Shown in pieces: positions 9,404 to 18,743 of a stretch of 64,000 nt of DNA. The stretch's first letter is position 1. Every line of letters starts with the position of its first letter. The notes beneath the pieces are model-generated. The model made no database searches, was not told the origin of the DNA, and was given only the letters and a program-made list of their open reading frames with translations. This stretch comes from Arenimonas metalli CF5-1 (GTDB taxonomy: Bacteria > Pseudomonadota > Gammaproteobacteria > Xanthomonadales > Xanthomonadaceae), in assembly GCF_000747155.1 (NCBI RefSeq), contig NZ_AVCK01000004.1:1-64000 (forward strand). Direction: 5' to 3'. The position numbers were made by a program, and so were the translations under genes.

Positions 9404-11775
9404 GGCGCGGAGTCCTCGAAACGGCCCAGGCGCAGCGCGTTGGCGGTCACGACCAGCGAGGAGGCCGCCATCCCCAGCGCGGCCAGCCCCGGCGTCACCC
9501 AACCCAGCGCGGCGAAGGGCAGGGCCACCAGATTGTAGGCCAGCGCCCAACCGAGGTTCTGCCGGATCACGCGCTGCGTCCGCCGGGCCAGCGCCACGGC
9601 CTGCGGCACGCGCACCAGCGAGGAGCCGGTGAGCACCAGGTCGGCCGCGCGGTGCGCCAGCGGGGCACCGTCGGCCATGGCCAGCGAGACGTCGGCACCG
9701 GCGAGCACGGGGGCGTCGTTGATGCCGTCGCCGAGCATCAGCACGCGATGGCCGTCGGCCTGCAGCGCGCGCACCGCGGCCAGCTTCTGCTCCGGCGACT
9801 GGCGCGCGGCGTGGGCCTCCACGCCCAGCGACCCGGCCACGCGGGCGACCGCGGCGTGGCCGTCGCCGCTGAGGATGCGCGGCGCGAGCCCCTGCATTCG
9901 CAAGGCCGCGATCGCCGCCGCGGCATCGGCGCGCGGCGGATCTTCCAGCGTGAAGCGCGCGAAGGCGCGGGCGCCGTCGCCCAGCCAGAGCGCGCCGTCG
10001 TCGGCCCGCGCCGCGGCGAAGTCGGCGCGCCCCAGCCGATACGGGCGCTCCTCGACGAATCCGGCGATGCCTTGGCCCGGATGCGCGCGCAGCGCGCTGG
10101 CCGCGGGCGCGTCGGCGCGTAGGAAGGCGGCGGCGATCGGATGCCCGGCGTCCCGCTCCAGCGCGGCCGCGATCCGCAGCCACGGCGCCGCGTCGCCGCC
10201 GTCCATCGCCTCCGCGCTGGCCAGCACCGGCCGGCCGGTGGTCAGCGTGCCGGTCTTGTCCATCACCACGGTATCGGCGCGCGCCAGCGACTCCAGCGCA
10301 TCGGCGCCGAGCGCCAGCACGCCCATCCTCGCCAGCGTGCCGTGCGCGGTGGCCAGCGCCGCCGGCACCGCCAGCGACAGCGCGCAGGGGCAGCTGACCA
10401 CCAGCACCGCCAGCGCCACTTCGAACGCGCGCTCGGGCTCGAACTGCCACCACGCAAAGAACACCAGCGCCGCCACCACGAACAGCGCCGACACGAACCG
10501 CGTCGCCACCGCATCGGCCAATCGCGCCGCGCGTGGCCGCTGCGCCTGCGCCTGCTCGACGGCGCGCGTGAGCTGCGACAGCCGCGTGTCGGACCCCGTG
10601 CGCTGCACCGCCATCGCCGCGGCTTGCTCGCGGCAGACGCTGCCGGCGTAGAGCGCGTCGCCAGGCTGGCGCGCCACCGGCACCGATTCGCCGGTGAGCA
10701 GGGATTCGTCGAACGACGCCGCCGCCTCGAGCAGTTCGCCATCGGCCGGCACCGCCTCGCCGACGCCCACCAGCACGACGTCGCCGGCCTTCAGCGCGGC
10801 CACCGGCACCTGCTCGCGGCCCGCGGGAGTGCGCCGCCAGGCCAGCGCCGGCTGCGCCCGCGCCAGCGTGTCGAGCCGCGCGCTGGCCTGCCGCCGCGCC
10901 ATCAGCTCGAGGAAGCGCGCGGCCAGCAGGAACAGCACGAACATCACCGCCGCGTCGTACCAGACGTGGCGCCCGCCGCGCAGGGTTTCGAACAGGCTGG
11001 CGAAGTAGGCCAGCAGCACCGAACTGGCCACCAGCGTGTCCATGCCGGGACGCCGGTGCCGCAGCTCGACCGCCATGCCGGCCAGGAAGGGCCAGCCCGA
11101 GAAGAACACCACGGGCGTCGACACCAGGAAGGTGATCCAGCGGAAGAAATCGCGCGTGGCCGGCGCCATCTGGTTGGCGGTGTCGAGGTAGAGCGCCTCG
11201 GCGAACATCATCGCCTGGGTCGCGCCCAGCACCGCCACGCCCAGGCGCGCGATCAGCCGGTTGCGCTCGCGGCGGCGCTCGCGTTCGGCGGCCTCGCCCT
11301 GCGCGAGGTGCGGGCGGTAGCCGAGCGCGGCCAATCGCGACAGCAGCCGCGATAGCGGCGCCCGCGCCGGATCCCAGCGCAGTCGCACGCGGCCGGTGAT
11401 GGCGTTCGCGCCGACCTCCAGCACGCCGGCCTCGCGCACCAGCGCGCGGTCGATCAGCCAGGCGCAGGCGGCGCAGCGCATGCCTTCGACCACCACCGTG
11501 ACCTGGTCGCCTTCGGCCGTGCGCACCACGTGGCCGGCCTGCACGTCGGCGCGGTCCCAGCTGGCGAAGTCGGGCGCGGCTTCGTCCACGCGAGCGCCGT
11601 CCTCGCGCCGCAGGCGGTAGTAGTCGTCGAGGCCGGCATCGGCGATCCACTGCGCGGCGGCGCCGCAGCCGTGGCAGCAGACCGCGCGGGACTCGCCGGC
11701 GACGGTGACCCGGGGCGGGTCGGGGGGCAGGGGCTCGCCGCAGTGGAAGCAGGCGGGGCCGGGCGGGCGGTTCAT
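9400..11775 (-). CDS. ccoI: Copper-translocating P1B-type ATPase CcoI
   Basis: A 791-residue heavy-metal ATPase delivering copper for cbb3 oxidase assembly. An N-terminal Cys-rich zinc-finger-like segment (CFHCGEP, CCHGCG) is followed by a heavy-metal-associated domain with MRCAACAW. Core motifs are the membrane CPC (SCPCALS), phosphorylation DKTGTLT, TGES and hinge GDGINDAP. This is the FixI/CcoI subclass by neighbourhood and by the N-terminal Cys segment. Four-base overlaps with ccoH and ccoS. Confidence 0.95.
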   Translation of the reverse strand: MNRPPGPACFHCGEPLPPDPPRVTVAGESRAVCCHGCGAAAQWIADAGLDDYYRLRREDGARVDEAAPDFASWDRADVQAGHVVRTAEGDQVTVVVEGMRCAACAWLIDRALVREAGVLEVGANAITGRVRLRWDPARAPLSRLLSRLAALGYRPHLAQGEAAERERRRERNRLIARLGVAVLGATQAMMFAEALYLDTANQMAPATRDFFRWITFLVSTPVVFFSGWPFLAGMAVELRHRRPGMDTLVASSVLLAYFASLFETLRGGRHVWYDAAVMFVLFLLAARFLELMARRQASARLDTLARAQPALAWRRTPAGREQVPVAALKAGDVVLVGVGEAVPADGELLEAAASFDESLLTGESVPVARQPGDALYAGSVCREQAAAMAVQRTGSDTRLSQLTRAVEQAQAQRPRAARLADAVATRFVSALFVVAALVFFAWWQFEPERAFEVALAVLVVSCPCALSLAVPAALATAHGTLARMGVLALGADALESLARADTVVMDKTGTLTTGRPVLASAEAMDGGDAAPWLRIAAALERDAGHPIAAAFLRADAPAASALRAHPGQGIAGFVEERPYRLGRADFAAARADDGALWLGDGARAFARFTLEDPPRADAAAAIAALRMQGLAPRILSGDGHAAVARVAGSLGVEAHAARQSPEQKLAAVRALQADGHRVLMLGDGINDAPVLAGADVSLAMADGAPLAHRAADLVLTGSSLVRVPQAVALARRTQRVIRQNLGWALAYNLVALPFAALGWVTPGLAALGMAASSLVVTANALRLGRFEDSAP

Positions 11776-12269
11776 TCGGCGCGGACCGCGGGCTCCAGGC
11801 GAAGCGCGGTGTCACCGGGGCGATAGCGGCCCACCAAACGCCAGCTGCCGTCGGCGGCGACCAGGCGCAGGTGCCAGGCCTCCTGGCCCGCCATTACGTC
11901 CGGCGCATGCCAGCCGCGCGGATGCGGCGACAGCACCAGCTCGCGGTCCAGGCTGGTTTCGATCGGATGCACCAGCTGCAGCCGTGGCGCGACCGGGCCC
12001 GACGAGGGCAGCACGCGCACCAGCACGCCGTCGCCGTCGAACGCGAGCTCGGCCGACAGGCCCAGGCGCGCCGCCGCTTCGTCCGGTTCCAGCGAGGTGA
12101 CCTGCACCTGCGCGGTGCGCCGCACCTTGTCGGGGTGGGTGTCCACGCCGCTCTCGCTGGCCGCCAGCCACAGCGTCCAGAAACCGGCGACGACGGTGGC
12201 GACGGGAATCGCGATCATCAGCCAGGCCACCGGGTTGCGGTGCCACTGGCGGGTGGGCGTGTCGGTCAT
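11772..12269 (-). CDS. ccoH: FixH/CcoH family cbb3 assembly protein
   Basis: A 165-residue protein with one N-terminal membrane helix (WLMIAIPVATVVAGFWTLW) and a periplasmic domain ending in GRYRPGDTALRLEP. It matches FixH/CcoH in size, topology and place between ccoG and ccoI. CcoH stabilises the assembling oxidase. Sequence conservation in this family is low, so position supports the call as much as motifs do. Confidence 0.85.
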   Translation of the reverse strand: MTDTPTRQWHRNPVAWLMIAIPVATVVAGFWTLWLAASESGVDTHPDKVRRTAQVQVTSLEPDEAAARLGLSAELAFDGDGVLVRVLPSSGPVAPRLQLVHPIETSLDRELVLSPHPRGWHAPDVMAGQEAWHLRLVAADGSWRLVGRYRPGDTALRLEPAVRAE

Positions 12270-13822
12270 GGGATCGGGCCGAAGAAGCGGGTTTCCTCGA
12301 CAGCCTGCACGCCCTCGGCGTCGCTGTCGACCACGAAGCGCAGGTCGGCGCGGCCCTTCACGCTGCCGGCCGGCGCGCGCAGCGTCACCGGCACCGTCAG
12401 CACTTCCTCGGGGGCGGCGGCGTGGGTGGCGCCGGCCTCCACCAGCACGATCTCCGGCGCGCCTTCGATGCGCACGCTGAACACATGCGGGCGGTCTTCC
12501 TTGTTGACGATGCGCAGCAGGTAGGCGTTCTCGATGCTGCCGTCGGCGGCGACGCGGTAGAGCGCGTTGCGGTCGCGGATCACGTCCACCAGCAGCGGCG
12601 TGCGGGTGGCGATGCCGACCCCGAAGCCCACCAGCAGCAGGAGCAGCAGGGTGCCGTAGACGAAGATGCGCGGCCGCAGGATGCGCGAGGGCTTGCCGTC
12701 GAGCGCGTTCTGGGTGGTGTTGCGGATCAGGCCGCGCGGGTAGCCCATCTTGTCCATCACCGAATCGCAGGCGTCCACGCAGGCGCCGCAGGCGATGCAC
12801 TCGTACTGCAGGCCATTGCGGATGTCGATGCCGGTCGGGCAGACCTGCACGCAGATGGTGCAGTCGATGCAGTCGCCCAGGTCCTCGGGCGAACCGACCA
12901 CGGGCGGTGGCGGCAGGCCGTCCTGCGCATCCACCACCAGGCCGGTGGTGGCACGCGCGCCGGCGTTGAGGTCGGCGGCGCTGCGGTGCTGGGCCGCGTG
13001 CACCACCGCGCTGGTGGCCACGTCCATCGGCAGCAGGCCGCGGGCGCGCTGCAGCACGCTGGCCAGGGCGTTCTTCTTGCGGGCGCCGCGCGGCTCGCCG
13101 CGCATCGGGTCGTAGGCGATGATCAGGGTGTTGCGGTCGAACATCGCGCTCTGGAAGCGCGCGTACGGGCACATGTACTTGCACACCTGCTCGCGCAGCA
13201 CGCCGGCGTTGCCCCAGGTGGCCAGCGAGTAGAACAGCACCCAGAACAGCTCCCAGCCGCCCCATTCATAGGGCGCCAGGCGCGCGGCCAGGTCGCGGAT
13301 CGGCGTGAAATAGCCGACGAAGGTGAAGCCGGTCCACAGCGCGAACACCAGCCACAGCACGTGCTTGCTGCCCTTGCGCAGCAGCTTGTCGCGGCTCCAG
13401 GGCGCGGCGTCGAGCTTCATCCGCTTGTTGCGGTCGCCCTCGGTCCAGCGCTCCATCCAGATGAAGACTTCGGTCCACACCGTCTGCGGGCAGGCGTAGC
13501 CGCACCACAGCCGGCCGGCCAGCGCGGTGAAGAAGAACAGCGTGAGCCCGGCCATGATCAGCAGCAGGGCCAGGTAGAAGAAATCCTGCGGCCAGAAGCT
13601 CAGGCCAAAGACGTAGAACTTGCGCGCCGGCAGGTCGAACAGCACCGCCTGGCGGTCGTCCCACTGCAGCCAGGCGAAGCCGTAGTACATGCCCAGCAGC
13701 CAGATGACGGCCGCCTTGCGCAGGGTCTGGAAGAAGCCGCCCTGTTCGCGCGGGTAGACCTTGCGCTCGGAGACGTAGAGGCCGACCTCATCCACCAGTT
13801 CAACCGGAATCTTGCCTGCCAT
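12266..13822 (-). CDS. ccoG: Cytochrome c oxidase accessory protein CcoG (FixG/RdxA)
   Basis: A 518-residue membrane-bound iron-sulfur protein involved in copper reduction or handling during cbb3 assembly. After several helices and GYACPQTVWTE come two ferredoxin-like cluster motifs, CIDCTICVQVCPTG and CIACGACVDACDS. The C-terminal half is the FixG Ig-like domain. It starts 3 bases after the small membrane-protein gene and overlaps ccoH by 4 bases. Confidence 0.95.
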   Translation of the reverse strand: MAGKIPVELVDEVGLYVSERKVYPREQGGFFQTLRKAAVIWLLGMYYGFAWLQWDDRQAVLFDLPARKFYVFGLSFWPQDFFYLALLLIMAGLTLFFFTALAGRLWCGYACPQTVWTEVFIWMERWTEGDRNKRMKLDAAPWSRDKLLRKGSKHVLWLVFALWTGFTFVGYFTPIRDLAARLAPYEWGGWELFWVLFYSLATWGNAGVLREQVCKYMCPYARFQSAMFDRNTLIIAYDPMRGEPRGARKKNALASVLQRARGLLPMDVATSAVVHAAQHRSAADLNAGARATTGLVVDAQDGLPPPPVVGSPEDLGDCIDCTICVQVCPTGIDIRNGLQYECIACGACVDACDSVMDKMGYPRGLIRNTTQNALDGKPSRILRPRIFVYGTLLLLLLVGFGVGIATRTPLLVDVIRDRNALYRVAADGSIENAYLLRIVNKEDRPHVFSVRIEGAPEIVLVEAGATHAAAPEEVLTVPVTLRAPAGSVKGRADLRFVVDSDAEGVQAVEETRFFGPIP

Positions 13823-13825
13823 CCC

Positions 13826-14122
13826 TCAGTCCTTCGGCAGCGGGCGGTTGAAGCGGCTCGCCGGCCTGAGCAGGATCCAGGTGAACAGGCTCGAGCTGGC
13901 CGTGCACGCCCAGAAGGTGAAGAAGCCGATCGTGTAGCCCACGCCGCGGCTGATCTCGAGCCCGGGGAAGGTCAGGTCGCGCAGCTGCAGCGGGTCGACG
14001 AAGGCGAAGAACACCATCGTCGCCACGCCCGCCGCGAAGAAGCTCGGCCACAGGATCGCCCCGAGCCGCTGCGCGAGCGGCCGGGGCGGATGGTCGAAGC
14101 CGCGCTCGGCCTCGACCCTCAT
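13826..14122 (-). CDS. Small two-helix membrane protein in the cco operon
   Basis: A 98-residue protein of unknown function between ccoP and ccoG. The ATG overlaps the ccoP stop by 4 bases and 3 bases separate it from ccoG, so it is translated as part of the operon. Two hydrophobic segments are visible (about residues 24-42 and 62-86, around GAILWPSFFAAG and GYTIGFFTFWACTA). No Cys pair or heme motif is present. A cbb3-associated assembly or stability role is inferred from position only. Confidence 0.85.
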   Translation of the reverse strand: MRVEAERGFDHPPRPLAQRLGAILWPSFFAAGVATMVFFAFVDPLQLRDLTFPGLEISRGVGYTIGFFTFWACTASSSLFTWILLRPASRFNRPLPKD

Positions 14123-15051
14123 GGGGCTCCCGCCGGTGCGCCGGCCTCGGCCTTGTCGCCGTGCGACAGCGACCAGACGTAGGCGGCGGCGAGGCGCGTG
14201 CGGGTCTCGCCGATGATCGGAAGATGCGCCGGCATCATGCCGTTGCGGCCCAGGGTGACGGCCTCGCGGATGCTGTTGAAGTCGCTGCCGTAGAGCCAGG
14301 CGTCGTCGGTGAGGTTGGGCGCGCCCAGCGCGGGATTGCCCTTGCCCTCGATGCCGTGGCACGCGGCGCAGACGCCGCCGAACTTCGCCTTGCCCGCCGC
14401 CACCAGCGCCGGGTCGGCCTTGATGCCCGAGAGGCTCTGCACGTAGGCCGCGACCTCGGTCACGCCGACGTCGCCGCCGATGGCCGGCGCCAGGGCCGGC
14501 ATCGCCGCCTGGCGACCGTTGAGGATGGTGGTCAGGATGTCATCCGGCGAACCGCCCCACTGCCAGTCGGCGTCGGTGAGGTTGGGGAAGCCCTTGGCGC
14601 CGCGCGCGTCCGAACCGTGGCACATCGCGCAGTGGTTCGCGTACAGGCTGGCGCCGAACGCCACCGCCGCCGGGTCCTTCGCGATCTGGTCGATGGCCAT
14701 GCCGTCGAAGCGGCTGAAGGCTTCGGCCAGCTTCTTGTCGGCCTCGGCCTTGTCGGCGTCGTGCTCGCCCGCCGAGCTCCAGCCCGAGGTGCCGGCGAAG
14801 TTGCCCATGCCCGGGTACCAGATGAGGTAACCGACCGAATAGATGATGGTCAGGTAGAACAGGTTGATCCACCACTTGGGCAGCGGCTTGTTGTATTCGG
14901 TGAGGTCACCGTCCCACACGTGGCCGGTGGTTTCGGCGTCCTTGTTGCCGTCGGACTTGCGCCTGCGCGCCGTCCACCACAGCAGCCAGGTGGTGGCCAC
15001 GAGGTTCAGGACCACCAGGAAGATGACGTAGAGGGACCAGCCGGTCGTCAT
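14119..15051 (-). CDS. ccoP: cbb3-type cytochrome oxidase diheme subunit III, CcoP
   Basis: A 310-residue membrane-anchored diheme cytochrome c passing electrons to CcoO/CcoN. It has two N-terminal helices, the CcoP signature HVWDGDLTEYNKPLPKWW, and two heme c sites, CAMCH and CAACH, each followed by a Met-containing loop. Length and domain order are standard. Overlaps ccoQ (upstream) and the small membrane gene (downstream) by 4 bases each. Confidence 0.96.
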   Translation of the reverse strand: MTTGWSLYVIFLVVLNLVATTWLLWWTARRRKSDGNKDAETTGHVWDGDLTEYNKPLPKWWINLFYLTIIYSVGYLIWYPGMGNFAGTSGWSSAGEHDADKAEADKKLAEAFSRFDGMAIDQIAKDPAAVAFGASLYANHCAMCHGSDARGAKGFPNLTDADWQWGGSPDDILTTILNGRQAAMPALAPAIGGDVGVTEVAAYVQSLSGIKADPALVAAGKAKFGGVCAACHGIEGKGNPALGAPNLTDDAWLYGSDFNSIREAVTLGRNGMMPAHLPIIGETRTRLAAAYVWSLSHGDKAEAGAPAGAP

Positions 15052-15191
15052 GGGGTGTTCTCGCTCTGGTCTTCATCAAGGGGAATGCGGGAGGCTTCGT
15101 CGAACTCGGGCTTGCGCTTGGCGCTGTACACGTAGGCGGCGCCGCCGACGAAGGCGAGCAGCGCGAGCACGGTGAGGATTCCGGAAAGCAT
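15048..15191 (-). CDS. ccoQ: cbb3 oxidase small subunit CcoQ
   Basis: A 47-residue single-helix protein with the expected CcoQ form: a hydrophobic helix, then YSAKRKPEFDEASRIP and an acidic tail. CcoQ stabilises the complex. It starts 5 bases after ccoO and overlaps ccoP by 4 bases. Confidence 0.9.
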   Translation of the reverse strand: MLSGILTVLALLAFVGGAAYVYSAKRKPEFDEASRIPLDEDQSENTP

Positions 15192-15196
15192 GTCGG

Positions 15197-15802
15197 TCAC
15201 CCCTTCGGCGCGTGCTTGCCCAGGCCCTGGAGGTAGGCGATGAGCGCGTCGAGTTCGGACTTGCCGGCGACCGCGGCGGCGGCGCCGTCGATCTCCTCGT
15301 CGGTGTACGGATCGCCGATGCGCTGCAGCGCGCGCATGTTGCGCGCCACCGCGCCCGGGTCCACCGGGGTTTCGGCCAGCCACGGGTAGGCGGGCATGTT
15401 CGACACCGGCACCACGTCGCGCGGGTTGATCAGGTGCACGCGGTGCCAGTCGTCGGAATAGCGGCCGCCGATGCGGGCCAGGTCCGGGCCGGTGCGCTTG
15501 CTGCCCCACTGGAACGGGCGGTCGTACACCGACTCGCCGGCCAGCGAATAGTGGCCGTATCGCTCGGTCTCGTGGCGCAGGGTGCGCACCATCTGCGAGT
15601 GGCAGTTGTAGCAGCCCTCGCGCACGTAGATGTCGCGGCCGGCCAGCTCCAGCGGCGGGTAGGGCTTGATGCCCGGCAGCGGCTTGACGGTCTCCGCCTG
15701 GTACATCAGCGGGACGATCTCGGCCAGGCCGCCGAAGGAGATGACGACGGCGATCAGGATCGCCATCCAGCCGATGTTGGTCTCGAGTTTCTCGTGGCTC
15801 AT
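15197..15802 (-). CDS. ccoO: cbb3-type cytochrome oxidase monoheme subunit II, CcoO
   Basis: A 201-residue membrane-anchored monoheme cytochrome c. After one N-terminal helix comes the heme site [10 protein letters not shown], with downstream [18 protein letters not shown] as in other CcoO proteins. Gap of 9 bases from ccoN and 5 bases to ccoQ. Confidence 0.96.
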   Translation of the reverse strand: MSHEKLETNIGWMAILIAVVISFGGLAEIVPLMYQAETVKPLPGIKPYPPLELAGRDIYVREGCYNCHSQMVRTLRHETERYGHYSLAGESVYDRPFQWGSKRTGPDLARIGGRYSDDWHRVHLINPRDVVPVSNMPAYPWLAETPVDPGAVARNMRALQRIGDPYTDEEIDGAAAAVAGKSELDALIAYLQGLGKHAPKG

Positions 15803-15811
15803 GTCGGGTCC

Positions 15812-17257
15812 TCAGGCGTGGCTGGGTTCGGGGGTGGCGGGCAGCACGGGCGCGGCCACCAGGCCCTTGGCCTGCTGGAAGGTGCGCCACATGTTCACCG
15901 TCATCATCACCATGCCGGCCACCACCAGCACGCCGCCCAGGAAGCGGATCATGTAGTAGGGGTAGTTGAACTTGACGATCTCGACGAAGGCGTAGGTCAG
16001 CGTGCCGTCGGCGTTGGAGGCGCGCGCCATCAGGCCCTGGCCGATGCCGGCGATCCACATCGAGGCCGCGTACAGCACGACGCCGATCGTGTGGACCCAG
16101 AAGTGCAGGTCGATGAGCTTGAGCGAGGCCATTTCCTTCAGGCCCAGGCAGCGCGGGATTACCATGTAGATCGAGCCGATCGAGATCATGGCTACCCAGC
16201 CCAGCGCGCCGGAGTGCACGTGGCCGATGGTCCAGTCGGTGTAGTGGCTGAGCGCGTTGACGGTCTTGATCGACATCATCGGGCCCTCGAACGTGCTCAT
16301 CATGTAGAACGAGATGGCGACGATCAGGAACTTGATGATCGGGTCGGTGCGCAGCTTGTGCCAGGCGCCGGAGAGCGTCATGACGCCGTTGATCGCGCCG
16401 CCCCAGCTGGGCGCCAGCAGGATCAGCGAGAACACCATGCCCACGCTCTGCACCCAGTCGGGCAGGGCGGTGTAGTGCAGGTGGTGCGGGCCGGCCCACA
16501 TGTAGATGGCGATCAGGGCCCAGAAGTGCACGATCGAGAGGCGGTAGCTGTAGATCGGGCGGCCGGCGCGGCGCGGCACGAAGTAATACATCATCCCGAG
16601 GAAGCCGGCGGTCAGGAAGAAGCCGACCGCGTTGTGGCCGTACCACCACTGCACCATCGCATCCACGGCGCCCGAGTAGACCGGGTAGCTGTGCATCAGG
16701 CCGGCGGGGATGGCCAGCGAGTTGACGATGTGCAGCAGCGCCACCGCGATGATGAACGAGCCGTAGAACCAGTTGGCGACGAAGATGTGCCGGACCCGGC
16801 GCTTGACGATGGTGCCGAAGAACACCACGCCGTAGGCGACCCAGACCAGGGTGATCAGCACGTCGATCGGCCAGGCCAGCTCGGCGTACTCCTTGCCCTG
16901 CGTGTAGCCCAGCGGCAGCGAAATGGCGGCGGCCAGGATCACCGCCTGCCAGCCCCAGAACGTGAACGCCGCCAGCTTGTCGCTGAACAGGCGCACGTGG
17001 CAGGTGCGCTGGACCACGTACAGGCTGGTGGACATCAGGGCGCAGCCGCCGAAGGCGAAGATCACGGCATTGGTGTGCAGCGGCCGCAGCCGGCCGAAGC
17101 TCAGCCAGGCGGTGTCGAAGTTCAGCGAGGGCCAGTAGAGCTGGGCGGCGATCAGCACGCCGACCGTCATGCCCACCAGGCCCCAGACGACCGTCATCAC
17201 TGCAAATTGCATGACGACCTTGTCGTTATAGGTTTCCACCTTGTTGTCCAGCGTCAT
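15812..17257 (-). CDS. ccoN: cbb3-type cytochrome oxidase catalytic subunit I, CcoN
   Basis: A 481-residue heme-copper oxidase subunit that reduces O2 with high affinity. Visible ligand segments include RPLHTNAV (low-spin heme), [11 protein letters not shown] and GPHHLHYTA (CuB histidines), and [13 protein letters not shown] (heme ligands). It is the first gene of the ten-gene operon. An FNR-like box lies 55 bases upstream of the ATG at 17312-17325, which explains microaerobic induction. Confidence 0.97.
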   Translation of the reverse strand: MTLDNKVETYNDKVVMQFAVMTVVWGLVGMTVGVLIAAQLYWPSLNFDTAWLSFGRLRPLHTNAVIFAFGGCALMSTSLYVVQRTCHVRLFSDKLAAFTFWGWQAVILAAAISLPLGYTQGKEYAELAWPIDVLITLVWVAYGVVFFGTIVKRRVRHIFVANWFYGSFIIAVALLHIVNSLAIPAGLMHSYPVYSGAVDAMVQWWYGHNAVGFFLTAGFLGMMYYFVPRRAGRPIYSYRLSIVHFWALIAIYMWAGPHHLHYTALPDWVQSVGMVFSLILLAPSWGGAINGVMTLSGAWHKLRTDPIIKFLIVAISFYMMSTFEGPMMSIKTVNALSHYTDWTIGHVHSGALGWVAMISIGSIYMVIPRCLGLKEMASLKLIDLHFWVHTIGVVLYAASMWIAGIGQGLMARASNADGTLTYAFVEIVKFNYPYYMIRFLGGVLVVAGMVMMTVNMWRTFQQAKGLVAAPVLPATPEPSHA

Positions 17258-17311
17258 CGGATCATCCCCGGTTTCGTTGCGTGATTATCCCCAGCACGGC
17301 CAGACCCCGGC

Positions 17312-17325
17312 TTGACCGAGGTCAA
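17312..17325 (-). promoter_or_regulatory. FNR/DNR-like box upstream of ccoN
   Basis: TTGACCGAGGTCAA is a perfect 5-4-5 palindrome, 55 bases before the ccoN ATG. The half-site TTGAC differs by one base from the E. coli FNR half-site TTGAT. It belongs to the set of 12 similar sites in this window. Confidence 0.75.
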
Positions 17326-17360
17326 TTCACGCGGAATGCCGCGTGCCCGCCGGTGCGGCC

Positions 17361-17948
17361 TCAGCCGCCGGGCGGGCCCGCCAGCGCGGCCTTCACCGCG
17401 GCCAGGAAGGCCGGGTCGGGCACGGAGCCCAGCGTTTCGGTGCGCGCCAGCACGCGGCCTTCGGCATCGAGCAGTACCAACGCGCTGGAGTGGTTGAACT
17501 CGCCGTCGGCCAGGGCGCGGTAGCGGATGCCCAGCAGGGCGGCGATGCGGCGCACGCCGGCGGCCTCGGTGCGGGCCAGGGTCCAGCGGGCGGGGTCGAG
17601 CTTGCGCTTGCCGGCCACGGAGGCCAGGGCCGCGGTGTCGTCGCGGGCCGGGTCGAGGCTGACCAGCAGGATGCCCAGGCGGGCGCGTTCCTCCGGCGTG
17701 AGCCCGTGCTCGACGCCCTTGGCGCTGTCCACGATCAGCGGGCAGATGTAGCGGCAGGACGTGTAGAACATCGCCACCAGCTGCGGCTTGCCGCGGCGGT
17801 CGGAGAGCGTGAAGGCCTTGCCGGCCTGGTCGCTGAAGGTGTCTTCGAGCAGGTAGATCGAATCGTCGGGCAGGGCGGCCGGTGCCGCCGCGGCCAGGCC
17901 GGGCAGCAGCAGGCAGGCCAGCGCGAGGACGCGCAGCAGGGGGGTCAT
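17361..17948 (-). CDS. SCO1/SenC family copper chaperone
   Basis: A 195-residue exported thioredoxin-fold protein with signal peptide (LLRVLALACLLLPGLAAAAP). The copper site CxxxC is visible in SCRYICP, and the third ligand His in EFNHSSAL. SCO proteins metallate cytochrome oxidases; here the gene overlaps the SUMF1-like gene by 4 bases in the nirK operon and faces the cbb3 operon, so it could serve NirK, the oxidase or both. Confidence 0.92.
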   Translation of the reverse strand: MTPLLRVLALACLLLPGLAAAAPAALPDDSIYLLEDTFSDQAGKAFTLSDRRGKPQLVAMFYTSCRYICPLIVDSAKGVEHGLTPEERARLGILLVSLDPARDDTAALASVAGKRKLDPARWTLARTEAAGVRRIAALLGIRYRALADGEFNHSSALVLLDAEGRVLARTETLGSVPDPAFLAAVKAALAGPPGG

Positions 17949-18742
17949 GGCTTGCCTCCGGGCAGGTCGCGGGCGCAGCGGAAGCCCAAATTCTTGGTGG
18001 TGTCGTCGCCTTCCAGTGCGGACAGCATGGCCACCCGCATCAGCACGGCGTAGTTCTCGCGGTCGTCCATGCTCAGCGCGCCGGCGCCGCAGAAGCGCAT
18101 CTCGTCCGGGTCGCCCTGTTCGCGGTTGTCGGCCGAGACCAGCATGGCCGAGTGGTCCTCGACCCATTCCCAGACCAGGCCGTGCAGGTCCTGCACGCCG
18201 TGCACGTCGGGCGCGGACTGGCCCACCGCGGGCAGCGGCCGGCCCGAGGGCACGGAGTACCAGGCCAGGATGCGTTCGCGCCAGGCCGGGTCGCTGCGGG
18301 CGTCGGCGCGGGTTTCGTCGGCGGCCGCGGCGTATTCCCACTCCGACCAGGTCGGCAGGCGGGCGTCGATGCTTTCGCAATAGGCCTGGGCCGCGAACCA
18401 GCTGACCATCACCACCGGCTGGTCCGGCAGGGCGTTGGCGCCCAGCGTGGTCGGGCCCGCCCAGTGCTCGAGGTAGCGCGACTCGGCGAACACCACCGGC
18501 GCCTTGCCGCGCTGCCAGCGCGGGTGCTTGCGCACGAAGGCCAGGTAATCGGCATTGGTGACCGGCCGCTGCTGCAGCGCGAAGCCCGGCAGCGTGACCT
18601 TGCCGCCGGTGTCCTCGTAGCGCAGCACCGAGGCGAACTCGCCGCCCGGCAGCGTGCGCCAGGGGGTGTCGGCGCCGGCCGCGACGGCACCGGCGCAGGC
18701 GCCGATGCCGAGCAGGGCCGCCGCCAGCAGGCCGGGGCGCAT
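17945..18742 (-). CDS. SUMF1/FGE-domain protein encoded with nirK
   Basis: A 265-residue protein with an N-terminal signal sequence and a formylglycine-generating-enzyme fold (RPVTNADYLAFVRKHPRW, RLPTWSEWEYAA, LHGLVWEWVED, GFRCARD). The paired copper-binding cysteines of true FGE are not evident in the C-terminal part; only single Cys residues occur in RFCGAG and GFRCA. It is one base downstream of nirK. A role in NirK maturation or function is inferred from position; a formylglycine role is doubtful. Confidence 0.8.
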   Translation of the reverse strand: MRPGLLAAALLGIGACAGAVAAGADTPWRTLPGGEFASVLRYEDTGGKVTLPGFALQQRPVTNADYLAFVRKHPRWQRGKAPVVFAESRYLEHWAGPTTLGANALPDQPVVMVSWFAAQAYCESIDARLPTWSEWEYAAAADETRADARSDPAWRERILAWYSVPSGRPLPAVGQSAPDVHGVQDLHGLVWEWVEDHSAMLVSADNREQGDPDEMRFCGAGALSMDDRENYAVLMRVAMLSALEGDDTTKNLGFRCARDLPGGKP

Positions 18743-18743
18743 G

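Noticed and set aside
17945-18742. Sulfatase-activating formylglycine-generating enzyme
   Set aside because: No sulfatase gene is near, the typical Cys pair is not visible, and the gene is coupled to nirK.
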